A DNA stretch of 64,000 nt from NCBI GenBank assembly GCA_014904985.1, contig MU128934.1, positions 215,055 to 279,054 on the forward strand, given 5' to 3'. The position numbers and the translations under genes are program-made. Position 1 is the first letter of the stretch. The number at the start of each line of letters is the position of its first letter. The stretch is from Hydnum rufescens UP504 (taxonomy: Eukaryota; Basidiomycota; Agaricomycetes; Cantharellales; Hydnaceae). This document shows positions 33,758-46,429 of the stretch, piece by piece. Under the pieces are notes generated by a model that saw nothing but the letters and a program-made list of their open reading frames with translations, was not told the DNA's origin and did not search any database.

Positions 33758-35129
33758 TAGCTCCAGCCCGAGTCTTTGGCAACACTAGGACGCACCCGGG
33801 ATGCCCTCTGGTTCCGCCACCTGCTTAGTGATCTCAATTACCCGATGTCTAACAGGAATCTCCGTGTGGATAATCAGTCAGCTATAGCCATCACACAAAA
33901 TGAAAAGTTCTCAGAGCACGCAAAGCATCTCGGACATCATTTTGTATGTGAAAAATGAAATAATGGTTTCAACAGTATCTGCTCCCCTTGAGTGGGTGTG
34001 TCACAGTGTCGGAGAGTCACAGATACAATTTAATCATCTTCCTTTTTAGGTAGCCTTCCTTTTTCAGCAATAATATAGTTTAAGGTACTCCCCGATGGCT
34101 TTCCTCAGTCCTCTGATATGAGACTGAGGTGAGCCAGCACACCCATTAGTACTCTTAATGCCTATCCTGTACATAGCCTTTTCCTAGGTATTATATACAT
34201 CAGCTCATATATGAGACTGAGCCCTTTCCTCTTCTGATAAGAGATCAATGCAACAACAGCAGATCAGAGGGTTTGGGCACAGTGCAAGCGCGGAGAGAAG
34301 GGTCGGTACATCCCAAGAAACAAGTGCTGACTAAGCATAAGCTTACGCATGTGGACTGACGAGAGGTGGCAGAAATTTGCCTTGGGGACTCGATGTAAAT
34401 GGCAAGCTTGTTTCCACTCATTCCGTATTGTCATTTGCGAGATTAACCTTCATGTGCGTGATTTCTATTTGATGAAGGTATGGAAGTTGGGCATAACAAC
34501 CCGCTGTGGACTCTGCTTGCAATTTGACCGGCATCGCAGCACTCACGAGGCAGCGCTGTACTATAATTTCCCACATACAGTACTAGTAGTACTGCCATAT
34601 GAACAAGTATTCGTAGTGTTTGCTCTTATTTTCCCCTGAATTTGACTTGAGCGGCCATGATTTGGAATCAATCAATTGGCTTGAAATGACTTGACTCAAA
34701 GCCCGAGTCGCGGCAATACTAGTTCGGGGGTGTACGCCGGTTCGGGCAGAGGTTTCCTAAGATGAGAGGAGACAATCTAAAAAAAAAACACGTTGGTTAA
34801 AGATATTAAGGCACAAAAGAGCAGCTTTCGCTGCTCCCCTTGTGCAACTGGTGCCTACCTTATATTACCACAGGTGGGGGGTGCGTGGTCACCTGTTTTC
34901 CTCTTGGTATTGTGTTCGGGCTCATGAAAGTATTGCATAATGATCATGTGATCTACATCGTTTTCCGGCCCTTATTGAATAAACTCTAGGTGCCACTTGC
35001 CCCGGACAGGCAAGATCCTAGATCCACTGGATTTGGAGCCGATTTTGACCCGAATGTGACTGATTCTGGAGGGGATCAGAGGGATACCACCTACCCTATA
35101 GAGCTCGCGGGGGATATAGTACTACGGTG

Positions 35130-37285
35130 ATGATTATCCCCTCCAGCATCTTTGGTGGCTCATTCGTTGGTGACGTCCTCGCCGCCGTGTCAGTCTCCCC
35201 CAGCCTTAAGCATGGGCACGGCCCCGCTCACCCAATTTTTCAGATGCTTCGGGGTCCTGACTGCCCAGACAGCTAGCTATTATCATGCGTTTCCAAACGA
35301 CAAAAGGCCCTTGAAACTGGCAGTACGTCCCTCCATGTTTATTTTAAATGTGAATTTATCACCCATTATCTATCCCTTTCTCAGGTTGGCTTTTTATGGT
35401 GAGCCTCACGCACTTACCTTCCCAGGCATATATTCCTCATCTTCCATGCTAAAGGACTTCGGAAGCTTTCAAACTGTTGGTGTCTTCCTTCCTGTGCCTT
35501 TCAACTGTTGTCGGGAAATACTGTGGAGGCTAACTGCTGACGCATGTGTGTTATACAGTGCATGCGTCATCCAGTCTTTATATTGGTGGTTTGTCACAAA
35601 TTACCGTAATCCTTTGGCACTGAAGAGGGCAACATGGTGCATATCAGATATCTCACAACCGTCCCTCCGTTCCCTCCGTTCCCTCCCTCTACTTCTGACA
35701 TCATTGAATATTTATAGGGAATTCGGAACATATCAACTCAACGCAGTGTGTACTGAGTCGGCTCTTGCTATGGACGCCCTTATCTTAGTTTTGGCATTAC
35801 CTCCTTCAAGGTCTGCGCATCATTTACTGTCCAGACATTCTTTGCGTATCGTCTCTATTCTCGTAGGTCTTGCCACATCTCACCGGAGAAACGTCGCATT
35901 CATAATTCCCCTCGATTTCCGTAGTAAGCTCCAATCTCTATTTAGGAGTGCTTGTGGTACGCCGTGACCCTGATGTCGTACTGGGTCAGTCTGAAAGGCG
36001 TGAACTATGACTTTGTAGGAAGTCCTGGTGTTGCTTCAGTTTGGTTAGTCTTTGCCGCTTACCATCGCTTTTCGGTGTGCTTCTGTCTTACACCTCGCGT
36101 GCTAGTGTTTGGTGCAAGTTAGTAGCCATCTTCGTATATCTCAATTGTCCGCGACTCATTGTATCCTGATCAAATCGATGATCTGGCTTGCTGCAGCAAC
36201 CAGTGTCAAAGCGTATGCATCCCCATATTCTCTGCTGACAAGGCCACAGCTACCGGCTCGTTCGTCTGATTTGGCTGTATCTCTCACTGTTGTAGGAATA
36301 TACTACTAGAATTTCAAGTCATAGTCAAGGAGACTTCGTGGCTTGTTGAAGCATGGCTGACTATTCAAGTGCGTCTTAGCCACTTTATCTTGTCTTCATT
36401 GATGCATGGTATATGGTGCGATTACATGGCTTTCAGGCAATCGCAGACGTTGTGATTGCAACATGCATGTGTCTCTTATTGCGACATCGGCGGACGGGGC
36501 TCCAGAAGTGTGTATTCTGATGCCTTTACGATGTACTAAATGGGTCCTTTCGTCTGATTTAATGATCTCACGTGTCGTTGCGTGCCACAGGACTAATTCG
36601 GTAATCAACCGCATGGTATTTTACACCATTAATACGGGCTTGGTCACTAGCATTCTCTCGTGTATCTGTCTTGGGATGGTGCATTTCAGCAATTTTGTTT
36701 TTGCCTTTCAGTATGATAATTCTGGTACTGAACTGATTATGGGGACAGTTTGCCAAATACGGATTCCATTTTAGTGCAGTTGCTGTCGGCATGGTAGGTT
36801 ATTTGATTTTTCGGTCTCCTGTTCGTTCGGGAATGAGTATATTCTATACAGATATCCTTGATCCTGTTCTAGGCAATGGGCCCGTGCTATTCTATCAGCA
36901 TGCTCGCCAAGTACGTCCATATAATAGGGCTCGTTATACGTGCCATGCTGAACAGCTTAATTTCATGTTTGGCCTCGCAGTCTACACACTGCGAACGGCA
37001 CTCCAGACGAGGCTTGCTGCCCCAGGCGCCCTTGAACTAATCAACTACGCGCCCAAAAAGAGAAGGCCGCAGAGCACGGGGGATTATGGAAGTGTACGTC
37101 TCAATGCATATATCGTGGCCTGTTGTGGCGTCAGGGGGATGATGCCATGCTACTTGACACTGATCGGGACTTGTCCATTTTTCTAGGAGAGCTTCACGGC
37201 TACAAGGATACATGTCGCCACAGAGGTGGTATGCAATGGGGACATAGACCCGACGGTTCGTATTGGATATCACCTGCCTTTGTGA
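35130..37285 (+). CDS. DUF6534 membrane protein, copy B
   Basis: Paralogue of copies A and C. Start MIIPSSIFGGSFVGDVLAAV; then CFGVLTAQTASYYHAFPNDK and RPLKLA, and TADACVLYSACVIQSLYWWF with VTNYRNPLALKRATW, a hallmark block of the family (transmembrane segment followed by N-x-x-NPLAL). EFGTYQLNAVCTESALAMDA follows. The DUF6534 core reads NSVINRMVFYTINTGLVTSI, then KYGFHFSAVAVGM, GPCYSISMLAN and LINYAPKKRR. The end is RIHVATEVVCNGDIDPTVRI with stop at 37285. About ten short introns. A complete reading is not proven; some joins were only recognised by similarity to C. Membrane localisation is expected; function unknown. Confidence 0.65.
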
Positions 37286-38199
37286 TGCTATTTAATAATC
37301 CGCTTTCTACGGTGCTTACTCTCATCAGGCTATTGAACGAAAAGTTCGGTTTACTGCAGGTCGAAGCCCTGTTTGGGCGGAGACCTGAATCTGAACACCC
37401 CAAGACCCGATGAGGGAGCAGTTTTTTGAGGGTCAGGTTTGGCTGTTGATGTGACTTGGCATAGCATACAAGCAGAGGAATTTCTCCCTCCTTAGGACGC
37501 CCCTTGTGATGAATCTCTATCGTTCTTGACTAAGCCTGAATTTACAATGAAGATCTTCGTATTGACATTACCCACAAAGGGGTCGTGGACTTGAGCTCTT
37601 TAAGCGCATTGTTCGGCCCATCCGTACCTTGTCCATCCATATCTCGGACTTTGGTCGACAAGGGGAGCACCTAATTGAAATCGTACCCAAGCAATATCAG
37701 CCGAAGGCCACAGCAGACATGCGCTCCGAAAGTCAGAAAGTCGACCACCCAAGACAGGAAGCCAAGTGCACTGCACCTTCCGACAGAATGAGGGCATAGA
37801 AGTGGAGGGTGTGACGTACCAAAGCTAGAAAATTGAGCGTAGAAATAGAGTCAGATCATCGATTTCACGAGAACAGATATTATTCCATACAACGCTAAAA
37901 TGACAAGGTACTGATGTATTAGAGAAAACGAACCAGGCCGCCAAGGGGACATCCCAGATAGTGCGTCAGGGAAAGAACAAAGGGGCCGAGACGGAGCTGT
38001 AAAGAACGATTGAGGGAAAATCAGGGCTCAGAACGGTGGCACGGCGTTATCATCGTGGAAGAGACAACTCGCAGCACATGATCGTCATCGCGATCTGAAT
38101 CAGGGTCCGCACCAAGAGTCCACAGGAAGCAGGCAGCGCAGGCAGAAACAAACAAGTGGACCAGTCAAATAAAAAGTGCGAGTTGGTCCTTTCTTCGAG

Positions 38200-38623
38200 A
38201 CGTGGACTAAACCGCAAATCGGACCATCGAACAGAGCAGCCAGCAAAGAGATACGCAGCAAGGACAAGCATCTCGTCAAATTGTCAAGGCTAGGATATGA
38301 GGATGTACGGTTGGGATTCAAGTAAGCCAGCGATGAAAGCGTATCGATTTCATCTTGAAAGTCATAGCGGAAAAACAGGTTGTCCAGGGAAAATCTGCCA
38401 GGCCATAAAACTAGGCCGGTGAGAGCACAGCTTTCACTGGCGTGCGTACAATTGGATAGACGACATAGAAAAATTCCCCCTTAGGAGCTGTAGGCGAATC
38501 CAACCATTACAAGTGCGCATAAACGTCGGACAGCGGGGGAGACTTGTATCTTCATCGGGCAGAATTGTATGGATCGGGGGTACTATTGTCCGACAGGACG
38601 TCGGTCTCCCGAGGATCCATCAT
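38200..38623 (-). pseudogene. Unassigned reading frame in arm B (partner of 49350)
   Basis: Reverse-strand sequence starting MMDPRETDVLSDNSTPDPY matches the frame at 49350. Here a 20-bp extra segment (around 38549-38568) shifts the frame and brings an early stop. The second part, FFRYDFQDEIDTLSS and LTRCLSLLRISLLAALFDG, is still readable. If the arm C gene is real, this copy looks broken. No family recognised. Confidence 0.35.
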
Positions 38624-38740
38624 GGCTATTAACCACGATGGAGGCATCAAGGGATCAGGGAAACATCGGCTCTTTACTAGTCTGAACGACTATCGCCATG
38701 GTCACCAGACGAGCCAGGGCGAGTGACATCGGTCTTCCGG

Positions 38741-38899
38741 TGTTGAAGAATCGGTGCGGAGCCACTTAGATTCGCACAACAAGAGGAAAGATAGAGTATT
38801 TGATCAGAGCTCAAGCGAATGCTTGAGGGGACTTCGGTACATCCCGAGAAAGTATAGGATATGCTGACTAAGCGATGAGCGTCTTCCGCAATTCCAACA
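38741..38899. mobile_element. Solo copia-type LTR (159 bp)
   Basis: Starts TGTTG and ends CAACA, the usual Ty1/copia LTR ends. It is flanked by TCCGG (38736-38740) and TCTGG (38900-38904), a 5-bp target duplication with one change. Arm C has the uninterrupted site (GTCTTCTGGAACTC), so insertion came after the duplication. Internal words (CGGTACATCCCGAGAAA, GCTGACTAAGC) recur near 34300. Confidence 0.8.
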
Positions 38900-38935
38900 T
38901 CTGGAACTCAGATGAGCAAACTTCCCGCGCTGGTA

Positions 38936-40749
38936 CTGACTATGTAGTTGCATCGCATGCTTGTGGTAGTCTTTTTTCACTCCTTACAATTGGCCATGAC
39001 CATGATGTGTGAAATGTTGGGTGGTTACCTTCAACGATTCGGATCCGTCGGAGTAGACTGCGGGACTTCTGCTCCATTCGAGGCGATAGTAAGCTATCTT
39101 AGATGCAAGATTATCTGGGTCCCAAAGCCTTCAGATGCATTCTACTGTATTCTACTACATTTTGAGCCCTATTATGATGGTGCATATTACGAGTGGGATG
39201 TGATGGCTCAAGAAACGTAAGGAGCGCTGCATCGCAACCGCAAGAACTTAGGTAGGCGTCTTCTAACACTTGCCCGATGTTTACTATACTGTCTACAAGT
39301 TTTTTTTTCGGACAGTAGCGGAATAGATTGTTTATTGGTGAATGCACACAAAATCCTCTCTTGGCGATTGCACGTTGTACGCAAACCTGTTCGAGCGCGA
39401 GTCCAAAGGGCTTGTCTCCGTCACCCCTATGGGCTTCTTGCGGTCAATCATGCCCATGGTCAATTAGTCATCCGTCGCAATAACTGATTAAGCCAGAGAT
39501 ACGCATGCGTCGAAGGATTGGATCTGTCAAGATGATTCATATAGGTTCGGGGCGGATCTTGCGCTATCTGGCGTCCGTAATAATTGTGATCATCGCTTCT
39601 ACAAGGTTCAATGTGGATTGGACGGGGGTCAAAACAAACTGAAGAATAGCGAAGAGAAGCAGTACGGCCCTGAAGTCGAAGGTGCCACCGGAGACACGGA
39701 CGAGCGACCCCTGCCCGGGTTCCCATACACAACGCCGAAACCGGTCTATTCGACGTGGAAGACTTTCGAAGCGAGTGAATTCGCGAGCCCCGCGCCGAGC
39801 GTGATGGTCCCAAACTTGAAAGATAGAGATGATTATATTGGATGACCAATGCCCCCTGTCGGCCACAGGTCCGAAAGACAATGGATACGACAACGACGGG
39901 TGACCCTTGGTGGGAAGTACCTCGTAGCGTTATATTCACCGTTTGCTCCAATGGAAGCATCGGACCGGATAACGCATCTATCGCTTCCTATGACGTACAC
40001 GCATGCAAAACGAGCCTCGGATAACGAAGGCCACGTTCGAAGCCAAATCTACAGTTGTATCCATTCCCACGTCCCCCAAGACATAGATAGGTGTGGTGCT
40101 GTAGTATGGACTGTGGCAGGCGAATATAGCTCATAAAATGTGTCGTATTTTCCTCATTCGGATAGTTCCAATCCAGCTTTGATGTGCCACAGTCTAATTG
40201 CCTATCACGCCTGCCTAGGAAAGTATGCGATGTACAATAAGCTGTGCTACAGCAGTCTCTACGAAGGAGTCCCCTCTGCTAGATGTGGCAGTGTGGCAGT
40301 CAAAGCATAGAGTTGGTACTATATCCGAAGGAGAAAAATTCAAAGGTGCCGTCACATATTGTATCAGCGGTGCCTTGCTATCGGATATCTTAAAGGCACC
40401 AAATAAGTTGCCAGATATCATGACTCCAATAAACGTTTAGAGCTCAATTCAGAGGCTTCCTTGAGATTTTAAAAATTTTCTTTACTACCAAGTTGGATCC
40501 GGAGCTCCACCGCGACCCTCAACTCTGCTGCACCTGCAATGGCCATTGTCTTATGTAAATCATATGAATTGATACTACCGAGGTGATAGCACCTATCGCA
40601 CGTTCAATCGAAATTACAAACTGCGCCCAGCCATCTAGGGAGGAAGCAGAGTGCGGTATTTTTGCTGTCCCACGATAGCCTGGGACTGGCATATTTATCT
40701 TACATTACTCCCCTCCTCTTATCCTTGGTTGTCCCCCGAAAGCTAAACG
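38936..40749. other. Left part of the centre between the arms
   Basis: No secure gene. A minus-strand frame at 39460-39960 (ending THAYLWLNQLLRRMTN) and plus-strand frames at 39618-40136 overlap; both look partly protein-like and I could not choose. 40676-40745 is the HAK promoter, with a TATA-like CATATTTAT near 40688. Confidence 0.3.
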
Positions 40750-43700
40750 ATGAGTTCTGGACCTGTCACAAACGTGAAGGATCTGCAGCGTCGGCCGGTG
40801 TCTCCGTCAGGCGGCGCTCTCCTGTTTATGTGTTATCAGACTTTGGGGGTAATATACTCGGACATTGGAACAAGCCCTCTCTACGTCCTTAATGGGATTT
40901 GGCCTTCGTCTGGCCCTCTTCCGTCCAACGAAGATATCATAGGTGGCCTGTCTGCAATTATTTGGTCACTCACCATCCTTCCACTGATCAAATATGTGAG
41001 CGCCTCCGTGGTTACCGTGGTGGTCTTGCTCAAAATTCCCACAGACTTTGATTTCCTTAAGATTTGGGACAGAAGAAGGTTGGTAGTTGGTTAAGAAGGG
41101 CTATTATTTTTCTGGAAAACTTACGATGTACTAGGCGAGGGCGGAACCTTTGCTCTTTGTCAGGGACTCTACCCGCGTCCTGAGGCTGAAGATGACGACC
41201 GTACATTAACAAGCGATTCTGGTATCACCAAGAGTTGGCGACAAACCGCACGTGGTCGTCATTTCCTAGCCCGCTTTAAATGGCCATTGTACTTTTGGAG
41301 TCTCTTTGGCACTGCCTTGACCCTCTCGGACGGAATATTCACTCCTGGTGCGATATTGAGGTTGGGATGAATATAGTTTCTTGGCTGATTTTTCTGTTCC
41401 CTCGTAGCCGTGTCTGTTACGAGTGCGGTGGGAGGGCTTGCAGTGGCCAAGCCCAGCGTTATCAACAAAATTACACCCATTTCCATAGTGCGCTTACATC
41501 CGGCATCATACGAACTGATTGCACTCACTTTATTTCTTAGGGTTTCTTGGCGGCTTTGTTTGTCATTCAACGTTTTGGCACGGCACGTATCACGGCTGTA
41601 TTTGCTCCGGTCACTTTTGGCTGGCTTGCGTTGCTCGCAGTGACCGGTGTGGTCAACATTGCAAAGTATCCTGGTATTTTTCGTGCTGTTGACCCTTCAA
41701 GAGCTGTCATGTGTACGGGTTCACCAAACGTCTCGTTTTGCAAAGACTAATCATTCTTATGCAGGGTTTGTGCGCACAAAGCAATATGATCAGCTCGCTG
41801 GTGTGCTTCTAGCTATCACTGGCTGCGAGGCTATGTTTGCCAAGTACGTTTAACAAGAGTCCGACTATTGTAAAGTCTTTGTGGATGCATACGGGTCCCT
41901 TTTCCCCAGCCTCGGCCAATTCAACGCATTATCCATCCAAGTTCGTTATATACTTTATTTGCCACAGTCTGGCTCCTCTCTCATACCCTCAAACAGCTCT
42001 CTTTTGGTTGCTTTGTTTACCCTTCTCTCGTCCTGGCCTATCTTGGCCAAGGTTCCCGCCTTATCGTGGACAAGGAAAATGTGTTTAGCAATGTCTTTTA
42101 CCAAACCATTCCTGGAGGGCACAATGGGCCGTTGTACTGGTGAGTTCCACCTTCCATGACTATATACCCTTTAATTGGCGTTTCCGGCTTAGGATCGTCT
42201 ACGTCTTTTCGATTCTGGCGACCGTAAGTGATCCTGGAAACTTCCTGCGCCGTCCCCCCCCCTTAAACTAGCACGCTTATTTCTAGCTGATCGCATCTCA
42301 AGCGCTGATTACCGCGACATTCAGTCTGGTGGAATCTCATATCCTTACCCGTCTTTTTCGTGCCTAACGCTCATCTTGCATAGTCTCAACAATTGATCAA
42401 TATGAAAAGCTTGCCTCCGTGAGATTAATCACGCGATACCTGGCGCATCCCCTAACTCACCTTCACCCTGCCGCCAGACTGCGCCTTGTCTACACAAGTA
42501 GTCTAGTTCAAGGACAGATATATGTTCCAACTGCAAATATCATCCTTGTACGTATGAGAACGTTCCGCCTTACCCGCCTTACTCATCGCCATCTTATAGG
42601 GAGTCGCCACCGTCATTGTCGTTGGGGTTTTTAAGAATCTGGGGAACATGACGAATGCATATGGGTAAGCTTGATCTCCTGATCGTGCTGTGAATTAACG
42701 GTTTCATGAGGTTCTCTCAGTTTTGCCGTTGCCACTGTTATGATTGTGACCACTTCCTTTATTGCCATCCAACTCTACTGTTTAAAGCAGCAGCCTATAG
42801 CTCTCTCCATTTTATTCTTTCTTGTCTTCGGATTCTTCGACGGACTATTCTGGGGAGCATCTCTTCGTAAGGTCCCTCACGGGGCCTGGGTCCCTCTGAC
42901 GATTGGGTTTCTCCTGTAAGTTCACTTTGCATTAACAAATTACGTCTCGGACTTAAGCTCTTGAGCCTTGTAGAACAGCTCTCATGATGTTTTGGACCTG
43001 GGCAAAGGTGACTCAATTGACCTGCTTCTCAGGACCCCTTTAACGGATCATCATCTCTGCCACTTGCAGGGTCTGGAGGACGATTTTGATGGGAAGAATC
43101 GCAGAAACCCTCGGCATTTCATCATTAATCAATCACTTCGGCAGACAATTGCCCCAATCACGGCTCCAGAGGAAAAGGATCTATCTGAAAATAGCGATGA
43201 AGATTATCCGACTGAGGTGGTCACGACCTTTGAAACTCCTGGCAATGAAGACGGAGGGGGCCTCAGATTCTTGAATCATACAACACAAACAGAAATAGAT
43301 CTCGCTCGCATACCGGCGTGTGCTATATTCCATAAGCTTACCGCTGGGAGAGGTGTTCCCCACTCCTTTTACGGTGATTCTGAAACCTCAACACTAATCT
43401 TGTGTGTGCGTTAATACCTTGCTAACTCTTTCCGTCTAGCTTTCATCCAACACCTTCCTGCTCTTCCTCGCATCGTGGTAAGAAATCTAGTGGATATTGC
43501 CTTGCTCTCCATAGCTGATCCCGTGACCACTTAAATCCAGGTGTTCCTGTCTGTCCGCGTTGTCCCCATTGCGTACGTTAATCGCGAAGACGCCTACAAT
43601 GTCACCAAAGTCCGCTCAATCCCTGGTGTGGATGTTTTCCCTCGATGTCTTCTGGAGCATTGTTGAATGGTGGATTGTTTTGAATAGGATTCTACGGCGT

Positions 43701-44236
43701 GCTATACCGCACCGGTTTCCGAGGATGATTTCAACCCGGACATTCAGGAGATCATGCGGCTCGTTTGCGACCTGGAGGCCTGCGCTGACCCAGCCAACGC
43801 GAAGCGCAATGTTCAGGAGATCCAGGACGCTTCCGCCAATCTAACACACATGTCAGCCTTTCTTATGATTTCTCTGCCTCGGTGCGATTGTGCTTGTGCT
43901 AAAGGGTGTGGAACCGCTCAGAATACCGTACTATGACGCTGTGAGCAAGTCTATCGATTTTGGATGGGCGACGCCCGCTATCGCATGTATAAGGAAATTC
44001 CTCATCGAGGATGTATACCAACGTCTCTGTGCGTTTATCATGCTCCGTATTCTGATGCACCTGGCGGGGAGCTTACTGCGATTCGTTATTGTAGCGACAA
44101 TGTTCCCTGAGACTGCAAATTGGACAGTGAAGAGTGAAGAGTACGTTCATCACGTTCCATTACGAGCGTGGCCTCCTTTATTTATGTCTATTTGCGCAAC
44201 AGTATTCTGCGCGTAGGTGTGGTGGCTCCGATATAG
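40750..44236 (+). CDS. HAK/KUP-family high-affinity potassium transporter
   Basis: Plasma-membrane K+ uptake protein of the KUP/HAK/KT family, about 780 residues over more than ten exons. Start MSSGPVTNVKDLQRRP, then LGVIYSDIGTSPLYVLNGIW, the family signature of the first helix. Next: DIIGGLSAIIWSLTILPLIK, GEGGTFAL, RFKWPLYFWSLFGTALTLSD and GIFTP, VTSAVGGLAVAKPS, FGTARITAVFAPVTFGWLAL, LAGVLLAITGCEAMFANLG, YLGQGSRLIVD, NVFYQTIPGG, YVFSILATLIASQALITATF, IYVPTANIILMIGVATVIVV, NAYGFAVATVMIVTTSFIAI, FWGASLRKVPHGAWVPLTIG, then a hydrophilic tail with IPACAIFHKL and DFYGVLYRTGF. The last join gives SEDILRVGVVAPI and the stop at 44236. All twelve expected helices can be traced and no stop was seen. 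It sits alone in the centre of the inverted duplication. Confidence 0.92.
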
Positions 44237-44309
44237 TGCTTGACGGATATTTGATGTGGAAATGACGTGTGGGTTGTTGGCTGGTGAGATTTGTGAGACT
44301 GTCGAGGTT

Positions 44310-44340
<31 letters not shown>

Positions 44341-45560
44341 ATTTCTCGGCTGGTGGTCACCCAATAGAAGACCCCGGTTAGCTCTGTTACACTCCCGAGG
44401 CTGTTTCACACTGATTTTGGAAAATTTTTTGAGCGAATGCCCGGCTTGCAAGTTTGATGTTTTTAGGCTCTAAGGCCCAGACCCTGAATTTAGCCCCTAT
44501 CCTGGTTCCACTATCAGAAATTTGATGTCAAACGTACTTGTATTGCGACATATGAGTCGATGATACGGTATCCAATTCGCATATCTATTGCAGTGATTAC
44601 GATGTATTCGAGAGCGGCGAAACATGAATACCAACCCTCCCCTTCCAGCATCGCATCACCCTCACACCATCAGCATGCAACTGTACATCCCTTTCAATTG
44701 TTTGGAGCTAGTGCCGCACCATCGGCATTCAGCAATACCGTTCCTCGACGACTTTCCTGTCTCACTGCATGTCGTCAAACCTCATGCAGTATTTCTGACA
44801 TCAAAACAACAACTTCCCTGCCATGTCAGTGAATCTTCCCTCACAAGAGAGATTAGTCGGTCTGGTTGGATCACGGGCTGGGGCTACCAAGGATCTTCGC
44901 TTAACTTGAGAACCGGAGCCTATCTCTGATGCAAGCAGTAATGGATTTCGGGAAGGCGACGAAAAATAAGAGTCAGATCTATGCGAAGGGTTCTGACAAG
45001 ACTGGTGGGGGCCCAGGACGTATGGACGGTCTAGGAGCACAACTACGATTTATTGGGGGGTCTGAGAGGTCTGGACTTTGATTGGCACGGATTTCACCTG
45101 TTTTGCGCATGTCCGAGGTCCAAATCATACTAAAATCGGCCATTTTGGGGCTCAAAAACCACGCTACTCGACTCCTGTTTTAGGAGGTTTTACCTTCAGC
45201 CCATTGGAGCTAACCGGGGTCCTCCCAACACTGCATCCATAGGAGAAATCCCAATCGCTTTTCACGAGATCACGAATACGTCGACGAACGTAGGTCCACA
45301 TAGAGAGTATTCCAAGAATCAATCGATCGACAAACAAATTTAGGAGACGGTGTTCCATCATACACCCTTCATTAAGATTCCAAGACGGTAGTGGGACAAT
45401 CCCGCCCAGATGATTTCCCGAACTAAGCGTTTGCCAGTTGTGTTTGTGTTTGGGTTCGGGGTACGTAGGACGTGGAGAATGTTTCTGTTGTCGCTGGAGA
45501 ACAGTGGGGAGAAAAAAATGTGACGGTCCTGTGGGCGAATTAGTCCTGGGAACACATCGC
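44237..45560. other. Intergenic region with GT microsatellite
   Basis: Downstream of HAK a GT/GTGC run (about 44312-44340) is present. A frame at 44624-44929 (about 100 codons, MNTNPPLPASHHPHTISMQL) and a minus frame at 45164-45583 are open but unrecognised. Confidence 0.35.
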
Positions 45561-46244
45561 TCATTTATAATGCTCGCTGGCAACCCTAGTGGCTGGGTGT
45601 TGGTCAGGGGTAGGCACCCCCGTTATGGAGGGATCCAGTTGTGGAACACTATTCGGGGTGGCTGCGCCGGGACGAAATGAAACTTCACGATTGATGCGGA
45701 CGATGGTGATTGGTACGCCTAGAAAACTTTCACTTTGGGACGTCGTTTGGCGATAGGCTTCAAGACGGAAGTCACAAAGGGCACGAAATCGACGGGGCGA
45801 GCCGCTAACTTCGCCATCAAGCAGAAAGGGATCGCTGCGATGCCATAACGTGCTGCTGTAGCCAGATTCGCCCAGACAGGGGCCAAAAAACCATCGGAGG
45901 CAAAGCATGATCACGGTGAGGGATATTACTCAGAGGCGCACAGCAATGCCAGAAATGAGGCACAAAGCAATAGATCAACGGCCTTGGAAGGAGGTACATC
46001 GCGAGAGTAACGAAAGGAGACCTGGGGGTGACTTCTGAGGTAGGCTAGGGAACGGGTCACGACAAACTCGGAATGCATAATTGAACGCGATGACCAGTGC
46101 AAGCCCGTTGACGTGAGCCACGATGTGTTGATCGGAAAAACCAGTCCGAATATCATTGCCGCTTTCACAACGAGCGGGAAGCCTCCGAGTCGGAGTTTGT
46201 AAATTGTGCTTGTTGATTTCCGCCACAAGGCGTACTACAATCAC
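45561..46244 (-). CDS. Possible uncharacterised multi-exon gene
   Basis: Several protein-like pieces on the minus strand: HIVAHVNGLALVIAFNYAF and SLPQKSPPGLLSLLSRC near 46100-46000, VISLTVIMLCLRWFFGPCLG near 45910, and RRFRALCDFRLEAYRQTTSQ followed by FLGVPITIVRINREVSFRPG near 45700. The first half is hydrophobic and could hold membrane helices. I could not settle the exon chain or find a start, and no family is recognised. Confidence 0.3.
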
Positions 46245-46429
46245 TTCGAATATTCACGTCCTCCGCGATAGCTGGCTTATCCTGATACTTCTAATCCATC
46301 TAGAGGTCAAGGACAGGATCATTGCCTGTGGACAGTTCTGGAATCTGGTGCGGTCTTCTTTGTGGGGCACTGAAGGCAGATGGCAAGGTGAGCCGACAGG
46401 ATGGCCTTGGATGAGTAGACACTAAGCAA

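Larger units (their letters stand above)
32729..33785. mobile_element. TA-flanked element inserted in copia RNase H
   Basis: Left end GTGTTGGCACGACTCGACTT and right end (reverse complement) GTGTTGCCAAAGACTCGGGC belong to one inverted-repeat family. TA lies outside both ends (32727-32728, 33786-33787). Deleting the element restores the copia frame as IAMV-GRTRDALWF. It has no transposase, is rich in GACTCGAC/GACTTG words, and holds two smaller family members and an 85-bp palindrome. Confidence 0.75.
28727..34260 (+). mobile_element. Truncated Ty1/copia retrotransposon, interrupted
   Basis: Only the 3' end of pol remains. 28740-28915 reads GGMYAMTGTRPDLAFAIGYL and YLSRHAATPRNEHLAALKQV, the end of reverse transcriptase. 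After a frameshift near 28912, LTFDGTKSD, DRRSITGILCI and GWSSRKQW give RNase H. TEAEYI ends at 29092, where the hAT element enters. The next codons resume at 32719-32728, and after a second insertion DALWFRHLLSDLNYP and RVDNQSAIAITQNE follow from 33788, ending in a stop near 33958. Sequence to about 34260 with repeated GAGACTGAG words looks like LTR. The 5' part is absent. Removing the two insertions leaves a continuous RNase H frame. Confidence 0.85.
34324..38935 (+). repeat. Inverted segmental duplication, arm B
   Basis: Runs from GTGCTGACTAAGCA to GATGAGCAAACTTCCCGCGC and matches 49199-54116 in reverse orientation along its whole length, including DUF6534 introns, flanks and the unassigned gene on the other strand. 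By eye identity is roughly 90% in aligned stretches. Differences are small indels plus the solo LTR at 38741. Confidence 0.88.

Noticed and set aside
37123..37413. Separate 97-codon protein at the end of DUF6534 copy B
   Set aside because: In the DUF6534 frame the same bases give RIHVATEVV and a stop, matching copies A and C; the other frame is a shadow.
34324..38935. Arms B and C as terminal repeats of one giant transposon
   Set aside because: Arms contain ordinary multi-exon genes, have no terminal inverted motif of transposon type and no target duplication was seen; segmental duplication is simpler.
44312..44340. Telomere-like repeat
   Set aside because: The GT/GTGC run is a simple microsatellite without a TTAGGG unit.
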